Assembly (NCBI RefSeq): GCF_009930815.1
Contig: NZ_CP022222.1
Location: 806,001 to 870,000, forward strand
Reading direction: 5' to 3'
Length of the DNA: 64,000 bases
DNA from: Bradyrhizobium sp. CCBAU 051011
Lineage (GTDB): Bacteria; Pseudomonadota; Alphaproteobacteria; Rhizobiales; Xanthobacteraceae
Part shown: piece after piece, positions 7,889-14,750 of the stretch
Layout: every line of letters begins with the position of its first letter
How positions within the stretch are numbered: position 1 is the first letter of the stretch
Notes under the pieces: model-generated
Told to the model about the DNA's origin: nothing
The model's database searches: none
The model's input: only the letters and a program-made list of their open reading frames with translations
Program-made: the position numbers and the translations under genes

Positions 7889-8940
7889 CGGCCGTTCCCC
7901 AGCCATGGGCGCAGGCTGCCGAACGGACGCGTATCGTCGAACCAGTAGACCACCGGCAGTATCAGCCGCTGCAGCGCCAGCACGGCGGAGGCAGCTAACA
8001 GCGCCGGCATTGAGCCGGCCGGCACATCCTGCTGGATGTAGCGGCGCGCGCCGGCGAGATCGATGCGGCCAATCTGAAGGACGTCGTCGCCCCTTCCGTA
8101 ATCGAGTTCGCGCGCGCACCAGGCGTTATATTGCTCGTCGCGATGCTTCGGCGCGACTTCGAAGGTCTTCTTCAGCGCATCCGATCCGCCGGTATAGGCA
8201 TTGGTGATGACAAACCGTGCCTCGTCAAAACCGGCTTCCTCACCCACGCCGAACACGGCGCGATGACGGGACATGATGCCACGCGCCAGTTGCAGATGCG
8301 CAAAGCTCTGGCGTGCGTCCGGATGCGGCGACGGAAAGACATCGGAAAAGGTCTGGCTGACCATGCCGACCACCGACGGCACCTGCGTGACGTTCGAGAT
8401 CCATTTCGGACGCAGGCCGTCACGGACAAACAGAACCAGTGCCGTCAGGCCATACAGCACCCAGGAGAGCCCCTGCCCGCGCTCATCGGGATCGACCATG
8501 ACAAGGCCGAGATGCGTGACCTCCACCGGCTCGCCGTCAAGCTCGACTTCCATGACCGACAGCGCGTTGAAGGCGATCGGCCGCCCGGTCGCTTCCTCGG
8601 AGATCAGCGTAACGATGGCACGCGAAAGCCGTTCGCGCTCGCCGGAGAATATGCCGTAGGTAAGGTCCTCCTCCGGCAGCGACTTGGCGGCCACGACGCG
8701 CAGTTGCGACACCAGTTCGTCGAGTTCGGCTTTGGAGAGCGACAGGCCGGGGGCCTCGACAATACGCGTGACCAGCCCGGAATGGGTCCGCAGGGCAAGA
8801 TCGATGGTAGGCTGGCGCAGCGCCTTCAGCCAGAAAGCGGCGTAACCGCGCAAGCGCCCGGCGGTGGACCCGACCTGCGCCAGACCGCGACGTATCGCCG
8901 AATTATCGCTCCAGAATGACGCCATGCGACCCGCCTGCAC
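7885..8940 (-). CDS. GNAT-like acyltransferase domain protein, unknown target
   Basis: The protein has about 351 residues from GTG at 8940, or 346 from the ATG at 8925, which has GGCGGG upstream. The segment VTHLGLVMVDPDERGQGLSWVLYGL looks like the acetyl-CoA pyrophosphate-binding motif of GNAT enzymes (R/Q-x-x-G-x-G/A variant DERGQGLS). The C-terminal 50 residues include a hydrophobic stretch, ALLAASAVLALQRLILPVVYW, which may anchor or pack on the membrane. The stop overlaps the start of the membrane-protein gene by four bases, making a two-gene unit. Acyl donor and acceptor are unknown; the GNAT call rests mainly on one motif. Confidence 0.72.
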   Translation of the reverse strand: MQAGRMASFWSDNSAIRRGLAQVGSTAGRLRGYAAFWLKALRQPTIDLALRTHSGLVTRIVEAPGLSLSKAELDELVSQLRVVAAKSLPEEDLTYGIFSGERERLSRAIVTLISEEATGRPIAFNALSVMEVELDGEPVEVTHLGLVMVDPDERGQGLSWVLYGLTALVLFVRDGLRPKWISNVTQVPSVVGMVSQTFSDVFPSPHPDARQSFAHLQLARGIMSRHRAVFGVGEEAGFDEARFVITNAYTGGSDALKKTFEVAPKHRDEQYNAWCARELDYGRGDDVLQIGRIDLAGARRYIQQDVPAGSMPALLAASAVLALQRLILPVVYWFDDTRPFGSLRPWLGNGR

Positions 8941-9054
8941 CGGGGCCGGACTTGTGCGCCCCGCCCGTTAAGGACCCATGATTGCGGCGAGTTGCGGCTG
9001 CAGCAAGGTAAACGATGTATTGAACGCGTCGAACGCCCCACAAGATACGCAAAC

Positions 9055-9122
9055 GGCGGATGCGCAAACATCCGCCGCCTGCCTTCGCCAGGACCGCGCC
9101 ACAGGAAACGCGGCCTGGATTT
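9055..9122. repeat. Intergenic motif downstream of yiaAB copy 1, with terminator-like hairpin
   Basis: The motif starts with the hairpin GGCGGATG-CGCAAA-CATCCGCC (9055-9076) and ends near ACAGGAAACGCGGCCT. Imperfect copies lie at 10145-10206 and 10672-10740. It lies just beyond the 3' end of the leftward yiaAB gene, so it probably contributes to transcription ending, although no long T run follows. Confidence 0.65.
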
Positions 9123-9150
9123 ACGAAGCCTGGATTTATGACGCCTTGAT

Positions 9151-9426
9151 CTACGAAGCCTTGGAAACTTCCATCAAGAGCCGCTCGGCCTTGGCATCCT
9201 CGATGCGGTTGACCATCCGGCTGCTCTCGTGAACGTCGCGCACTGTCTTGGTCAGGGGGACGCAGGACTGAATGAGCATCACGATGCCCATCGCGAGATA
9301 GCCCTTGATCCAGAGATCGACGGGGAGAAAGTAGACGCCGATAGCGACCAGGAAGGCTGAAGCGCCGAACGAAGCGTAGGTGAAGGTGACCCAGGCGTTG
9401 CTGTGATGCGGGGAATTCTGATTCAT
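9151..9426 (-). CDS. YiaA/YiaB-family inner membrane protein, copy 1
   Basis: The 91-residue protein has two membrane helices (about residues 12-30 and 40-60) joined by LPVDLWIKGYLAMG, followed by a charged tail VRDVHESSRMVNRIEDAKAER. This is the YiaAB two-helix domain; E. coli relatives are inner membrane proteins of uncertain function. It is a close paralogue of the protein at 10757-11032, differing at roughly one residue in six. It is the last gene of a leftward cluster led by pspA. The lower number of intact partners around it suggests that it belongs to a duplicated copy of the module. Confidence 0.9.
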   Translation of the reverse strand: MNQNSPHHSNAWVTFTYASFGASAFLVAIGVYFLPVDLWIKGYLAMGIVMLIQSCVPLTKTVRDVHESSRMVNRIEDAKAERLLMEVSKAS

Positions 9427-9642
9427 GGCGCCATCCTGCTGATGTTATGTGTCGATCGAAAATCGCAGACCGGTTGCGTAGGCTTCGCGCATCCAATTAC
9501 GCGAGTTAACCCGTGCGACCTTCTGCGCCCGCGCCAGTTAACAAGCTATGAGCCGAGCATCTTCAGGTTGTGCGAAGGTAAACGATATCTTGAGCGGCCG
9601 CATCAAAAATGATTGATGCAGGAACGGCCGACGCCTGCCGGA

Positions 9643-10090
9643 TCAGGCCGGTTGGCTGCGACGATTGTGCGAGAGCAAGGAGCAGGCACCAGCGGAGAGT
9701 GCCCCGATGATTACGATCGGAATCAGCGAGCACAGCGGCGGTGGCACCACCTTGTTCCCCAGTTGAACCCACAAACAGAGGCTTAGTCCGACGGCAACGG
9801 CCCCCCCCGACGATTGTGGTCAAAGGCACCCGCAAAGAAATGGGCACGATATAGGCCAGGACTCCGTCAATAGGTCCGGTAGTCGCACATATGATCAGGC
9901 TGAAGAAAAACACTATGTGAATGGGATAAATGTCGACGGGAGCTCCCCCGGCCGCGACGGCCGCCACCAGCAATGCAGCGAAGACTCCGAATACCGGACC
10001 CAGCAAAACGAACACGAGGGCTCTTCGCAGCCCACGCGAAATCGGATGCCCGCGGCTACCATCATTCTGAGCAGGATTCTCAAAAGGCAT
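9643..10090 (-). pseudogene. Small four-helix membrane protein, copy 1, broken by a one-base homopolymer change
   Basis: From the ATG at 10090 (AAAGGA six bases upstream) the frame reads RALVFVLLGPVFGVFAALL and on to VPISLRVPLTTIVGG, matching the intact paralogue at 10217-10612. It then meets eight C bases (9801-9808 on the plus strand). With seven, the frame would continue GAVAVGLSLCLWVQL to GACSLLSHNRRSQPA and stop at 9643, again matching the paralogue's GACSLLSH ending. As written, the frame shifts and runs on to 9563 with unrelated residues. It is either a pseudogene, a slippage-prone phase-variable gene, or a sequencing error. Confidence 0.8.
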
Positions 10091-10144
10091 GGGCATTCCT
10101 TTGGTGGGGAACGAAAGGACGGGCCCATCCCGGACAAGCAAAAC

Positions 10145-10206
10145 GGGGTGCTGAGATCCCCGCCGTCCGCCCTCGCTAGCCGCCTGACAGGTTACGCGGT
10201 CTGCAG
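10145..10206. repeat. Copy of the downstream intergenic motif, after membrane protein copy 2
   Basis: CCCCGCCGTCCGCCCTCGCT and ACAGGTTACGCGGTCTGC match the motif at 10672-10740 closely and the one at 9055-9122 more loosely. It marks the right edge of a duplicated block. Confidence 0.6.
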
Positions 10207-10216
10207 CATCCCTTCT

Positions 10217-10612
10217 TCACGCGCTGACCGGTTCAAGGGAATGCCGGTGACGGCCACCATAGTCGTGCGACAACAACGAACATGCGCCCATGAGGACAGC
10301 GCCGCCAATGGCGAGCGTCAGCACTATTGATGGCGGCAACAAACTACTGAACAGCACTAGGGCTTCGCCCGTGGCAATCGCCGCTCCAACCATCGCGGTC
10401 AGGTACGCCCGCAAAGAGATCGGCAAAACGCTAAGATATCCATCCGCAAGGCCTGCGATTACCGACGCAGGCAAGGTGACGACGGCCAGTACCACCGCGC
10501 ATAAGGTTGCGAGGTCCGCCGATTTTCCGCCAAAGATGGCGACACACGACAACAAGACCATGACGAACACCGACACCGGTGCCACCACAAGAAATACGAA
10601 CGCTCTTTTCAT
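10217..10612 (-). CDS. Small four-helix membrane protein, copy 2 (intact)
   Basis: The 131-residue product from ATG at 10612 is almost wholly hydrophobic, with four predicted membrane segments (about residues 4-26, 35-55, 58-85, 90-112) and a short polar tail, SHDYGGRHRHSLEPVSA. The central SVLPISLRAYLTAMVG segment is shared with the broken copy at 9643-10090. The ATG at 10612 begins MKRAFVF and is favoured over a longer upstream frame that would read through an intergenic repeat. No known family is recognised. Its position after pspA and yiaAB suggests a part in envelope homeostasis; this is inference. Confidence 0.7.
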   Translation of the reverse strand: MKRAFVFLVVAPVSVFVMVLLSCVAIFGGKSADLATLCAVVLAVVTLPASVIAGLADGYLSVLPISLRAYLTAMVGAAIATGEALVLFSSLLPPSIVLTLAIGGAVLMGACSLLSHDYGGRHRHSLEPVSA

Positions 10613-10671
10613 CGAAGCGGACCTTCTAACAAAAGGTTGAGTGGCTTGATCATCGAAGCCGGCGAACAGAC

Positions 10672-10740
10672 GGCGGATGCTGAGGCACCCGCCGCCCGCC
10701 CTCGCCAGCACCGCGTCACAGGTTACGCGGCCTTGCAAAT
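10672..10740. repeat. Copy of the downstream intergenic motif, after yiaAB copy 2
   Basis: It reads GGCGGATGCTGAGGCACCCG and ends ACAGGTTACGCGGCCTTG, matching 9055-9122 in order and spacing. The hairpin at its start is imperfect here. Together the three copies show that whole gene-plus-flank blocks were duplicated. Confidence 0.65.
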
Positions 10741-10756
10741 CAGGCAGCCTTTGAAA

Positions 10757-11032
10757 TCAAGCGGCCTTGGAGACTTCCATCAGCAACCGCTCGGCCTTGG
10801 CGTCCTCGATGCGGTTCACCAGCTTGCCGCTCTCGTGCATGTCGCGAACGGTCTTGGTCAGGGTGACGCAGGACTGCACCAGCATGACGATGCCCATCGC
10901 CAGATAGCCCTTGATCCAGAGATCGAGCGGCAGGAAGAACACGCCGATGGCGACCATGAAGGCGGAGGCAGAGAACGAGACATAGGTGAAGGTAACCCAG
11001 GCACCGCTGTGGGGTTGGACATTCTGGTTCAT
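10757..11032 (-). CDS. YiaA/YiaB-family inner membrane protein, copy 2
   Basis: The 91-residue paralogue of 9151-9426 has the same two helices and the same RIEDAKAERLLMEVSKA tail. AGGAG lies before the ATG. It starts 44 bases after the pspA stop and is clearly in that operon. In this family the domain is an integral inner-membrane hairpin with no assigned chemistry. Pairing with a PspA/IM30 homologue suggests a role in sensing or repairing membrane damage, with the YiaAB hairpin possibly recruiting PspA oligomers; that is an inference from gene order. Confidence 0.92.
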   Translation of the reverse strand: MNQNVQPHSGAWVTFTYVSFSASAFMVAIGVFFLPLDLWIKGYLAMGIVMLVQSCVTLTKTVRDMHESGKLVNRIEDAKAERLLMEVSKAA

Positions 11033-11076
11033 GATAATCTCCTGTTGATATGGGTTTTAATCGTTCGGGTTCAGTG

Positions 11077-11772
11077 TCAGGCAGCTTGCGTGCGTTTGGC
11101 GTTCAGCCGCGCGAGCACGTCGTCCGCGGTTGATTTGAGCCGAGGGCCAAAACCCTGTTCGGCGAGCTTTTCGGCGGTCGCCAGCGGACCGCTGGCCGCG
11201 TCGAGTTCGATCAGGGCGTCGGCGGCGGCCTGGGCCTCGATCTGCCGCTCGCGCAGGCGCTTCAGCGTGTTCTCCGCTTCCGGCAGCGTGGATTCGTAAG
11301 GACGTGCCGCTTCGATGCCGCCCCTACGAAGATTGCGAACTGCTTCGGCCGCACGGGCGATGCGACGGCCGCGCTCGAGCTCGGTGATCCGCGCCTCGGC
11401 AGTGCTGACCTGACGCTTCATTCGCGTGATTTCAGTCGCGAACAGCGTCCGCGCGGTCATCGCGGCATCGCGGTCGGCTTCGAGATTGGCGATCGCCTGC
11501 GCCGCCTCGCGGGCGAGATCTTCCCTTCCGCCATCGAGCGCAGCAGTGGCGCGAACTTCGAGGTCGGCGATCCGCGCGTTGGTGGCGTCGAGACGGCGGC
11601 CTTCCTGCTGGTCACCTGCGATCGCCAGCGCCAGCGAGCGCTTGGAACGTTCGACGGCAGCCGCGGCATCGCGCATCTGCTGATCGAGAATGAGCAGCGC
11701 CGCGCGGTCTTCCAGTTCTTCCCCCGCGACAGTCACGCTGCCCCGGAAAAGCGTCAAAACAGTTTTGAACAT
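11077..11772 (-). CDS. pspA: PspA/IM30 family membrane-stress protein
   Basis: The 231-residue protein begins MFKTVLTLFRGSVTVAGEELEDRAALLILDQ, the amphipathic N-terminal helix and first long helix of the PspA/IM30/Vipp1 fold, and is then almost entirely coiled coil to about residue 200. Family members assemble into rods and rings on damaged inner membranes (ESCRT-III-like). GGGAGCTACCG precedes the ATG. It leads a leftward operon with yiaAB and small membrane proteins and is divergent from a TetR-family gene. A palindrome 19 bases upstream of its start (11791-11803) is the first of three likely operators. No PspF-type sigma-54 control is seen, so regulation here differs from the enterobacterial system. 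Confidence 0.85.
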   Translation of the reverse strand: MFKTVLTLFRGSVTVAGEELEDRAALLILDQQMRDAAAAVERSKRSLALAIAGDQQEGRRLDATNARIADLEVRATAALDGGREDLAREAAQAIANLEADRDAAMTARTLFATEITRMKRQVSTAEARITELERGRRIARAAEAVRNLRRGGIEAARPYESTLPEAENTLKRLRERQIEAQAAADALIELDAASGPLATAEKLAEQGFGPRLKSTADDVLARLNAKRTQAA

Positions 11773-11790
11773 CGGTAGCTCCCTGTGTTA

Positions 11791-11860
11791 TGAGCACTGC
11801 TCATGAATTAGTTGTAGCACATCGTGAGCATTGCTCAAGAATTATTTTGAGCGGCGCTCA
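11791..11860. promoter_or_regulatory. Three TGAGCnnnGCTCA palindromes: likely TetR-type operators
   Basis: The palindromes are TGAGCACTGCTCA (11791-11803), TGAGCATTGCTCA (11825-11837) and TGAGCGGCGCTCA (11848-11860), with centres 34 and 23 bases apart. They fill the gap between the divergent pspA and TetR genes. A repressor dimer of the neighbouring TetR protein is the natural ligand, controlling both itself and the membrane module. The consensus is read directly from the sequence; the ligand is inferred. Confidence 0.8.
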
Positions 11861-11873
11861 AGACAGGTGGAAG

Positions 11874-12482
11874 ATGTCCAAGGCATTGGAAAGACGAGCC
11901 ATTCACCGAGAATCCTTGATTCTGGCGGGGGAGCGACGGATTGCCGCAGATGGATTGGCGGGTCTAAAAACCCGCGATCTGGCCCGGGACATCGGCGTCG
12001 CCAACGGCGCGGTCTACAATCTCGTCGAGGACGTCGACGAACTGATCCTGCGGGTCGGATCGCGCACGCTGGCGCGGCTCGACGCCGCGCTCACATCAGC
12101 CGAAGCCGACGGCCCCGCCTCCCCTCGCGAAACGCTGGTGCGTATCGCGGTCGCCTATTGCGATTTCGCCGCTGAAAATCTCGAACTATGGCGCGCGCTG
12201 TTCGAACACCGGATGGCGCCGGGCAAGCCGGTGCCGGAATGGGCGATCAGCGAACAGATGAATCTGTTCCGCCACATCTATCACCCGCTCGCCAAACTCT
12301 TTCCGATGCGAACGCCGGCCGAACTGGGCGTGACGGCGCGCAGCCTGTTCTCCGCGGTGCACGGCATGGTGCTGCTCGGGCTCGAACAGAAGCTGATCGC
12401 GGTGCCGGTCGAGGCGCTACGGGAAGAGATCGCAGCCATCGTGCGCGCGATGGTCGATGGGCTGACGGGGAAGTCTGATTAG
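11874..12482 (+). CDS. TetR/AcrR family transcriptional regulator
   Basis: The 202-residue protein has the TetR layout: an N-terminal helix-turn-helix ending LKTRDLARDIGVANGAVYNLVEDVDELI and a helical C-terminal ligand domain with a WHG-like segment around LELWRALFEHRMAPG. The start at 11874 has AGGTGG upstream; an earlier in-frame ATG at 11790 would put the N-terminus inside the operators. It is divergent from pspA and should bind the three palindromes in between. The effector is unknown, perhaps a membrane-active compound or fatty acid. Confidence 0.92.
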   Translation: MSKALERRAIHRESLILAGERRIAADGLAGLKTRDLARDIGVANGAVYNLVEDVDELILRVGSRTLARLDAALTSAEADGPASPRETLVRIAVAYCDFAAENLELWRALFEHRMAPGKPVPEWAISEQMNLFRHIYHPLAKLFPMRTPAELGVTARSLFSAVHGMVLLGLEQKLIAVPVEALREEIAAIVRAMVDGLTGKSD

Positions 12483-12503
12483 ACCTCGAAGATAACGTCA
12501 CAG

Positions 12504-13031
12504 TCAGTCTCGATCGTCGCGGTCGTGCTCCTGCAGGCGTTTCCATGGATCCTCGGCTCTTGGAGGCTCGCCCGGGCCGTAATTCTCCACGATCAAATCT
12601 TCAAGCCAGACCTGGCCGTGCGGGCCGGCGACGCGCTTCGAGCGCAATGGGCTGGTCCAGTTGCACACCTCAGGTTGATAGAACACATAGCGGCTGCTCT
12701 TCGCCACGATCGCGAAGAAGAGGTAGGCGCGGGCCGGCTCGAAGTAAAATTCGCAATCCATGTCCTTGTAGACGTCCAGCAGCCTGACGCGGGCGGCCAG
12801 TTTGTCGGCCCCCTTCCAGACGCGATCGACGTCTACGGTCCAGGTGTGACCATTCACGTCCAGCACGTTGCCGATGAAGACGTACTGAGTGCGTGCAAAA
12901 CCCTCGGCAGGCGAGATCGAATCGCACGTGCAGGCATGCGCGACGTCGGCCGCCGTCGCCGACAGACACAGCAAACCGACGAGCCACGCGAGAACCTTCA
13001 AGGGCGGCCGCCACAACATGCGATGAGTCAT
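12504..13031 (-). CDS. Secreted TIMP/netrin-like domain protein
   Basis: About 175 residues. The N-terminus is a signal peptide (VLAWLVGLLCLSATAADVAHA) followed at once by CTCDS. A C-x-C directly after the signal, then YVFIGNVLDV, is typical of bacterial TIMP-like (tissue-inhibitor-of-metalloproteinase) OB-fold proteins. Further cysteines in MDCEF and EVCNW could make disulfides. The second of two close ATGs (13031) has GGGAG at the best distance. Bacterial members are poorly characterised; proteinase inhibition is not shown for them. It faces the TetR gene convergently. Confidence 0.72.
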   Translation of the reverse strand: MTHRMLWRPPLKVLAWLVGLLCLSATAADVAHACTCDSISPAEGFARTQYVFIGNVLDVNGHTWTVDVDRVWKGADKLAARVRLLDVYKDMDCEFYFEPARAYLFFAIVAKSSRYVFYQPEVCNWTSPLRSKRVAGPHGQVWLEDLIVENYGPGEPPRAEDPWKRLQEHDRDDRD

Positions 13032-13097
13032 ATCCATCTCCCGCTAAGGAGTTCAGTCAAGGTGCAGGCCGTTATGTCGCGCCGCGATCGACACAAG

Positions 13098-13189
13098 CCG
13101 TAGGGTGGGCAAAACGAAGCGTGCCCACCATTGCGAGCAGAGTGCTGGATGGTGGGCACGGCGCAAGTGCGCCTTTGCCCACCCTACGG
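13098..13189. repeat. Intergenic palindrome family B, copy 2
   Basis: Arms CCGTAGGGTGGGC (13098-13110) and GCCCACCCTACGG (13177-13189) pair perfectly, with the same inner GTGCCCACCA/TGGTGGGCAC pair as copy 1. It ends two bases from the stop codon of the Rieske gene and may act as its 3' hairpin. Confidence 0.9.
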
Positions 13190-13190
13190 A

Positions 13191-13604
13191 CTACATCTCG
13201 ACAATCACGTAGCTGTCCTCGACATGCACCGGAAACGTCTCGGCCACGTAAGGACCCTTCTGCAGTTCCTCGCCGCTTTCGACTGCTACCGGATACGAAC
13301 GCACCTTCACCCGCTTCGGATCGAAATACGATTGCCCATTGCGCATGTCGAATTCCCAGCCGTGCCACGGGCAACGCAACAATTCGCCGACGCGCGAGCG
13401 CTGATAGACACCCGGCTCCGGCGAGGTCAGCCGCGCCACGCAGGCAGCCTTTTCCAGCGGCGCGCCCTCATGCGGGCAGCGATTGAGCAGCGCGAAGAAC
13501 TCGCCATTGACGTGGAACACGACGATGTCACGGCCCTCGACGCCAAAGACCTTGTTGCCGCCGGGCGGGATGTCTGTCGTGCGGGCGACGATGTGACGGG
13601 CCAT
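13191..13604 (-). CDS. Rieske [2Fe-2S] ferredoxin-type protein
   Basis: A single Rieske domain of 137 residues. The cluster ligands are visible as CPHEGAPL (about residue 43) and CPWHGWEF (about residue 78), giving Cys-His plus Cys-His ligation. Between them, a loop longer than in small bacterial Rieske ferredoxins contains VARLTSPEPGVYQRSRVGE. No oxygenase catalytic domain is attached. It is the last gene of an operon, nine bases after the amidohydrolase at 13614-14726, so it presumably passes electrons to an oxygenase encoded elsewhere or serves a reaction of the same pathway. Confidence 0.92.
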   Translation of the reverse strand: MARHIVARTTDIPPGGNKVFGVEGRDIVVFHVNGEFFALLNRCPHEGAPLEKAACVARLTSPEPGVYQRSRVGELLRCPWHGWEFDMRNGQSYFDPKRVKVRSYPVAVESGEELQKGPYVAETFPVHVEDSYVIVEM

Positions 13605-13613
13605 GTGATCCTG

Positions 13614-14726
13614 TTAGAGCTTGTAGAGCGCGCGCGCGTTGCCGTTGAAGATTTTCCGGCGCTCGTTTTCCGTCAGCGGCGTCTTGAAGGCATAGCGCGG
13701 ATCGTCGAAATCCCAATGTGGATAGTCCGACGAGAACAGCAGACGATCGGCACCGACCCATTCGATCAGCGAGCGCAGATGCTTTGCCTCATCGGGCTCG
13801 TCGATCGGCTGCGTCGTGAACCAGAAATGCTCCTTCACATACTCTGAAGGCCGCCGCTTGAGATGCGGCACCTCGCTGCGGAACGCCTCGAAATGCCGGT
13901 CCATGCGCCAGGTGGCCGATGGGATCCAGCCAAAGCCGCCTTCGATGAAGACGATCTTCAGACTCGGGAACCGCTCGGGCACGCCTTCGAGCACGAGGCT
14001 GGTGAGCTGCGCCGCCATGGTGTGCGCGTTCGACTGGTGCTCCTCGACATAATAAGACGGCCAGCCGCCGCCGGTCGGCGCATGCCCGCCATAGCCGCCG
14101 ACATGAATGCCGAGCGGCAAGCCCAATTCCTGCGCGCGGGCATAGATCGGCCAGTAGCGGCGGCGGCCGAGCGGCTCGTTGGCGCGCGGGCAGACATTGA
14201 TCTGCACATAGCGGCCGATCCTGGCGCAGCGCTCGATCTCGGCGATCGCGAACTCTGTATCGTCCTGCCCGGCGAGGATCGAGGCTTTCAAGCGCGGATC
14301 GCGGTCGGACCAGAACGCAAGCTGCCAGTCATTGATGGCGCGCTGGACCGCGGCGCCAAATTCCAGGTTCTGCTGCGAGAAGATGAAGAGATCGAGCACC
14401 TGCAAGATGCCGTACTCGACATCGAGCGGATCGAGGTGCTGCTTGCGCATGAAATCGAGATCGGAGCCCGGCGGCCCGCCGGTCGGCGGCCAGGCGTCGC
14501 GGCGCGCGATCAGCGGCGAGGAGCGCGGATAGGGTGTGGTGCCGATATAGGGCGTGCGCAGATGGCTGCCATAGGTGCGCAAATGCTCCTGCCAGCGCCT
14601 CGGCATGAACTGCTCGATATCGGCATGCGCATGAATGCTCGGATGCACATCGCAATCGATGATGCGCAGCCGGCTCTGGGCGGCGATTTCCTCGCCGAGA
14701 ATGGGGCGGTCGATGACGTCACTCAT
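13614..14726 (-). CDS. ACMSD-family amidohydrolase 1
   Basis: The 370-residue metal-dependent TIM-barrel hydrolase/decarboxylase belongs to the amidohydrolase_2 (ACMSD/LigW) group. Seen are the N-terminal metal motif IDCDVHP, the barrel-strand histidine GIHVGGYGGH, EGGFGWIPS, and the terminal metal aspartate in LLFSSDYPHWDFDD. Relatives remove CO2 from aromatic or alpha-amino-muconate acids or hydrolyse ring-cleavage products. The first gene of the operon (14751-15812) ends 24 bases upstream and encodes a paralogue. The two may form a hetero-oligomer or act on sequential intermediates. Confidence 0.9.
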   Translation of the reverse strand: MSDVIDRPILGEEIAAQSRLRIIDCDVHPSIHAHADIEQFMPRRWQEHLRTYGSHLRTPYIGTTPYPRSSPLIARRDAWPPTGGPPGSDLDFMRKQHLDPLDVEYGILQVLDLFIFSQQNLEFGAAVQRAINDWQLAFWSDRDPRLKASILAGQDDTEFAIAEIERCARIGRYVQINVCPRANEPLGRRRYWPIYARAQELGLPLGIHVGGYGGHAPTGGGWPSYYVEEHQSNAHTMAAQLTSLVLEGVPERFPSLKIVFIEGGFGWIPSATWRMDRHFEAFRSEVPHLKRRPSEYVKEHFWFTTQPIDEPDEAKHLRSLIEWVGADRLLFSSDYPHWDFDDPRYAFKTPLTENERRKIFNGNARALYKL

Positions 14727-14750
14727 GCGATCCTCCTTGGAATTTATGGT

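Noticed and set aside
9563..10141. Single 192-codon gene spanning the broken membrane protein
   Set aside because: Its last third is out of frame relative to the paralogue; a one-base frameshift at 9801-9808 accounts for it.
9151..11032. Toxin-antitoxin pair made of yiaAB and the small membrane proteins
   Set aside because: The sizes would allow it, but the YiaAB domain is a known membrane hairpin and gene order follows pspA, so a stress module fits better.
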